NCBI GenBank assembly: GCA_050300015.1
Contig: JBNKWZ010000015.1
Coordinates: 174,528-238,527 of the forward strand
From: CAYZQH01 sp050300015
GTDB lineage: Bacteria > Pseudomonadota > Gammaproteobacteria > Pseudomonadales > Cellvibrionaceae
DNA length: 64,000 nucleotides
Reading direction: 5' to 3'
In this document: in pieces, positions 61,667 through 64,000 of the stretch
How the letters are laid out: the number at the start of each line of letters is the position of its first letter
Position numbering within the stretch: position 1 is the first letter of the stretch
Made by a program: the position numbers and the translations under genes
Notes under the pieces: model-generated
The model's input: the letters and a program-made list of their open reading frames with translations, nothing else
Told to the model about the DNA's origin: nothing
Database searches by the model: none

Positions 61667-63016
61667 CTAACGTTCAACAGCACCTGCATTCTTCAATTGG
61701 TTGTGGCTTAGGCAAAAATTACTTTCACCGTCCACAAACTCCGTCGGGCTGGCAACGCGATCTAAGTTCGCCCCACACAACTCTCCGTTTGCGGTTTCCG
61801 CCATACACACGGGTGCTTGGTAGTGCTGTAACCAGGCACTGTAGTGCTTTTCACTGACGCCGCAATAATCTGCAGTAAAAACCACAGGGCTATCCAGAAA
61901 CAAGGAGATCTGAGAAAGCGGAATGGTAATATGCCCCGCACCCGGTTGGTAGGTCACGAAATTAACACCTTTACGGCTTAATTTTTCCAATAAGTGATCT
62001 CCACCATTCTCGAGAAGCTCTTGTTTTTCCTCTCGAAGCAGCTCTAACTCCACCTGCAGGGCCTCTTCATGCTCGGTGTGATAGATGAGTTCTACTTCTT
62101 TCATTTTAAGTAATTCTTTCGTCTCGCGAACAGCCTCCTCGACTTTGCTGCTAACTTCTTCCTCGCTAAACTGTTGAGCCGCGCGAGCTTGAGCCTCATC
62201 GCCCGCTTGGGTACGCTCTAATTTCTTCTCGAAATACTCACGCAACCCCTCAATTTTTTGTACCTGCCCTTCAATGGTCTCTTTTAATTCGCTATTGCGT
62301 TTTTTGGCATCAAGCAATTCCTGACTTCGAGTTTCTAGTTGCTGTTGCAGGGCTTCTATTTTTTTGATGAATTCAAGCCGCACGGCATTGACTGCCTTTT
62401 CTTTCTCGGAGGACATGGTTGCCGTTTGCAAACGTTGATCTTTAATCATTTGTGCAACTTGATCTCGCAGCTCCTTTTGGTATTGCTCTCCCATACTTTT
62501 ACTTAATTGCTGCATCTTCTTGGCGACATCAGCGGGCAACTCGCCAAACCCCTGAGTGGATTGATCCACCGGCTTAAAGTGAATCCCCATTTTGTTGCGT
62601 TTGAGGCTCTTTTTAATTTGTATCAAATGACTTGACTGCGGCTTCAAGTCGGGATCCCACATAAAATCTTTAAACAGTGCCACCGGGCACTGTGAAGCAC
62701 ATACCAAATGAATGGGCCCTGCCCCCATGTCAGGCCCCTTGGCCGACGTCCGAGCGAGATCTAAAAGTGGTAAATTCCAGGAGCGCTCCACCATGCCGTC
62801 TGGCTCAAAACTCAAGGTGAAGAACACCGCAGCAGTCACACAGAACTCGCTGTTAAACTCCAAATACACGGCTTTGGCTGTTCGGTTTGCCCATTCTTCC
62901 ATCGGGACAAAACCATCTAAAACGGCTTGAAACTCGGGATAAAGCAGCTCTTTGACAACCCCTTCTTTGCCAATAAACATGACTGCTTGCGACTTGTCAT
63001 TTTCGGTTAGTGCCAT
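61667..63016 (-). CDS. Coiled-coil protein with C-terminal CCCH cluster, function unknown
   Basis: 449-aa cytoplasmic protein I do not recognise. Residues 1-160 form a mixed domain. Residues about 165-335 are strongly charged heptad-type coiled coil (for example KKIEALQQQLETRSQELLDA). The C-terminal part (about 340-449) ends with Cys404, Cys414, Cys435 and His438, a possible zinc site. There is no signal peptide. It is the first gene of an apparent operon with the PLP enzyme and the cNMP-rhodanese protein. No Shine-Dalgarno is visible at the ATG. Confidence 0.8.
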   Translation of the reverse strand: MALTENDKSQAVMFIGKEGVVKELLYPEFQAVLDGFVPMEEWANRTAKAVYLEFNSEFCVTAAVFFTLSFEPDGMVERSWNLPLLDLARTSAKGPDMGAGPIHLVCASQCPVALFKDFMWDPDLKPQSSHLIQIKKSLKRNKMGIHFKPVDQSTQGFGELPADVAKKMQQLSKSMGEQYQKELRDQVAQMIKDQRLQTATMSSEKEKAVNAVRLEFIKKIEALQQQLETRSQELLDAKKRNSELKETIEGQVQKIEGLREYFEKKLERTQAGDEAQARAAQQFSEEEVSSKVEEAVRETKELLKMKEVELIYHTEHEEALQVELELLREEKQELLENGGDHLLEKLSRKGVNFVTYQPGAGHITIPLSQISLFLDSPVVFTADYCGVSEKHYSAWLQHYQAPVCMAETANGELCGANLDRVASPTEFVDGESNFCLSHNQLKNAGAVER

Positions 63017-63406
63017 CGATTAATTCACTATGCCTGTTCCTAGCAACGAACAATACCTTGAGACGAAACGATTGCCAACTTCATGCTGACCATCAAACAT
63101 TGCATTTCAAGATGCCTCGTTGGCGGCCACTGGCAGCCAACCTCAAATGTCTTGCACCCTGGCCAATCTAAGTCTGAGTCTTGAGCCTCATATCCGCGTG
63201 ATCGCTCATCTTGGCCATCCATGCCGAATCGGTAATCAGGTTAACCAGGTTTGACATCAATAAGATTGGCAGCCATTTGCCCAACCTGCCAGCAAATAAG
63301 GACTGGAGCGCAAATTTGGCGCGTAATTCATTATTATTTTACGAAAGATGAGACGTAAGTTAGGGAGGGAAAGTCAGGTTGTGGAAAGAGAGAATGTGCA
63401 CCAACG
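63017..63406. other. 390-base intergenic stretch
   Basis: No gene found. It contains a short inverted repeat GTTGGC/GCCAAC near 63119-63141 and should hold the promoter of the coiled-coil gene operon, but no convincing sigma-70 pair was seen. Confidence 0.4.
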
Positions 63407-63496
63407 CTAAACGTCGGCGCACTCATCAATGGTTTCATCCTGGTCAGCGTCTTCTATGAGTGACGCCTCCAGTAGTTCTTCAACATAATCATGCAT
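63407..63496 (-). CDS. Candidate 29-aa acidic mini-protein
   Basis: The frame begins MHDYVEELLEASLIEDADQD and ends in a TAG; it is very acidic (11 Asp/Glu) with one cysteine near the end. An AAGGAT site lies 6 bases before the ATG, and a TATAAT with a hairpin leader lies upstream. No similarity is known to me. It could be a real small protein or a leader peptide; the ribosome site is the main support. Confidence 0.45.
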   Translation of the reverse strand: MHDYVEELLEASLIEDADQDETIDECADV

Positions 63497-63534
63497 AGGA
63501 TTATCCTTAATTCGTTTTTGTGTTGGTTATCCTA

Positions 63535-63582
63535 CCCACCTTGGATGACAAATTGTTTACAAAGTGGGCAGACTTCATTATA
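63535..63582 (-). promoter_or_regulatory. Candidate promoter and leader hairpin for the mini-gene
   Basis: A perfect TATAAT (63577-63582, minus strand) is followed at the expected transcript start by a 9-bp stem, CCCACTTTG (63560-63568) with CAAGGTGGG (63535-63543), allowing one G-U pair. No good -35 was found. The mini-gene start is about 40 bases beyond the hairpin. Confidence 0.4.
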
Positions 63583-63723
63583 GATACAAAATTCGTGCTT
63601 TGGTTCAAAAGCACAAACCCTCAGAACCTACGGAGATATAGGCGCCTAATTAACGCTGTTTATTTGGGTCGGGGGTCCAGGAAAGGTATTCGTGTACTGA
63701 AGAATCGGCGGAGTTGCCTTTTC

Positions 63724-63785
63724 GGGGTGGCCAACACCACCCCAGTTTGTTCCTGACAAACTGGCCGAACCGCGCGGGTTCTTTT
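63724..63785 (+). ncRNA. Run of three hairpins ending in TTTT, candidate small RNA 3' end
   Basis: On the plus strand: GGGGTGG-CCAACA-CCACCCC (63724-63743), then CCAGTTTGT-TCCTG-ACAAACTGG (63742-63764, sharing two bases with the first), then GAACC-GCGCG-GGTTC followed by TTTT (63767-63785). The last resembles a weak intrinsic terminator. No promoter was found, so the transcript and even its strand are unproven. Confidence 0.35.
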
Positions 63786-63817
63786 ATACAGGGAAGTATT
63801 TATGCCGCGGAGCGCAG

Positions 63818-63846
63818 GAGCCGGTGAGCGGCAGCCCGCCCGGCTC
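63818..63846. repeat. 7-bp inverted repeat GAGCCGG/CCGGCTC
   Basis: Arms at 63818-63824 and 63840-63846 surround 15 GC-rich bases, just before the tRNA-Asp terminator. It adds to the hairpin density of this gene-free stretch; no function is evident. Confidence 0.5.
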
Positions 63847-63855
63847 AACCAATGT

Positions 63856-63894
63856 TCAAAAAAAAAAGCCCCTGCGAGAGGGGCTTTTTTTTTG
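63856..63894. terminator. Symmetrical terminator after tRNA-Asp
   Basis: GCCCC (63868-63872) and GGGGC (63880-63884) with a 7-base loop, flanked by A10 and T9 tracts, so it can act in both directions. It lies 5 bases past the CCA end of the tRNA gene on the minus strand. Confidence 0.93.
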
Positions 63895-63898
63895 AAAA

Positions 63899-63975
63899 TG
63901 GCGGACCGGACGGGACTCGAACCCGCGACCTCCGGCGTGACAGGCCGGCATTCTAACCAGCTGAACTACCGGTCC
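63899..63975 (-). tRNA. tRNA-Asp (anticodon GTC)
   Basis: 77 bases including an encoded CCA (63899-63901). The acceptor stem GGACCGG/CCGGTCC, anticodon stem CCGGC/GCCGG with loop CTGTCAC (anticodon 63939-63941), and T-arm GCGGG-TTCGAGT-CCCGT fold as a normal cloverleaf very close to the E. coli tRNA-Asp. It is the only tRNA in the window and is followed by a strong terminator. Confidence 0.97.
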
Positions 63976-64000
63976 GCGAATGATGGTGGGTGGTACAGGG

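Noticed and set aside
63017..64000. Possible integrated element beside tRNA-Asp
   Set aside because: No integrase, no repeat of the tRNA 3' end and no att-like direct repeat were found in the window; the other side of the tRNA is outside it.

Overview
The window is a chromosomal segment of a gammaproteobacterium. Gene content and order follow the Pseudomonas pattern closely (psrA-nagZ, lexA-sulA, topA, uup, slt, rlmL, rmf-pyrD, gdhB, MoxR/Bat genes, pepN, nadK). A polyserine-linker lipoprotein points to a marine Cellvibrio, Saccharophagus or Teredinibacter-type relative, but this is an inference from memory, not a database result. No insertion sequence, prophage, integrase or CRISPR array was seen. 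Almost everything is core genome.

Layout. 1-6.1 kb (minus strand): translation cluster thrS-infC-rpmI-rplT-pheS-ugd-pheT. It has an ATT-started infC and a UDP-glucose dehydrogenase gene placed between the two phenylalanyl-tRNA synthetase subunit genes. 6.2-10.4 kb (minus): operon of a PsrA-like TetR regulator, nagZ, an MscS-type channel, hypoxanthine phosphoribosyltransferase and methylthioinosine phosphorylase. The last two form a purine salvage pair. 10.6-11.7 kb (plus): lexA-sulA behind two exact SOS boxes. 11.8-15.3 kb (minus): topA and two small unknown genes. 15.7-22 kb: membrane-anchored unknowns, a universal stress protein, Uup and a soluble lytic transglycosylase.

22.1-23.9 kb: a helical protein with a CheZ-like D-x3-Q motif, followed by an EAL-HDOD protein. 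24-32 kb: ldhA, a rhomboid protease, an Atm1-type ABC exporter, uvrB and rlmKL. 32.3-39.1 kb: rmf with a large upstream hairpin, pyrD, a DUF2835 protein and the 180-kDa-class glutamate dehydrogenase. 39.3-46.4 kb (plus): a MoxR/DUF58/VWA 'Bat' operon. 46.5-48.8 kb: a polyserine beta-propeller lipoprotein. 49.1-52.7 kb: yceI and cytochrome b561 flanking a hybrid histidine kinase. 52.7-58.5 kb (minus): pepN, a DUF1315 gene, a GlpG-like rhomboid, a metallophosphoesterase and nadK. 58.6-63 kb: a DUF1853 gene, then a three-gene operon of a coiled-coil/CCCH protein, a PLP enzyme and a cNMP-rhodanese protein. 63-64 kb: a candidate 29-aa mini-gene with a structured leader, a run of hairpins, and tRNA-Asp with a symmetrical terminator.

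The least explained items are the ugd insertion inside pheST, the CheZ-like/EAL-HDOD pair, the coiled-coil/PLP/rhodanese operon, and the structured, gene-poor last kilobase. Start positions given below were chosen from ribosome-binding sites and family N-termini, and often differ from the longest open frame.
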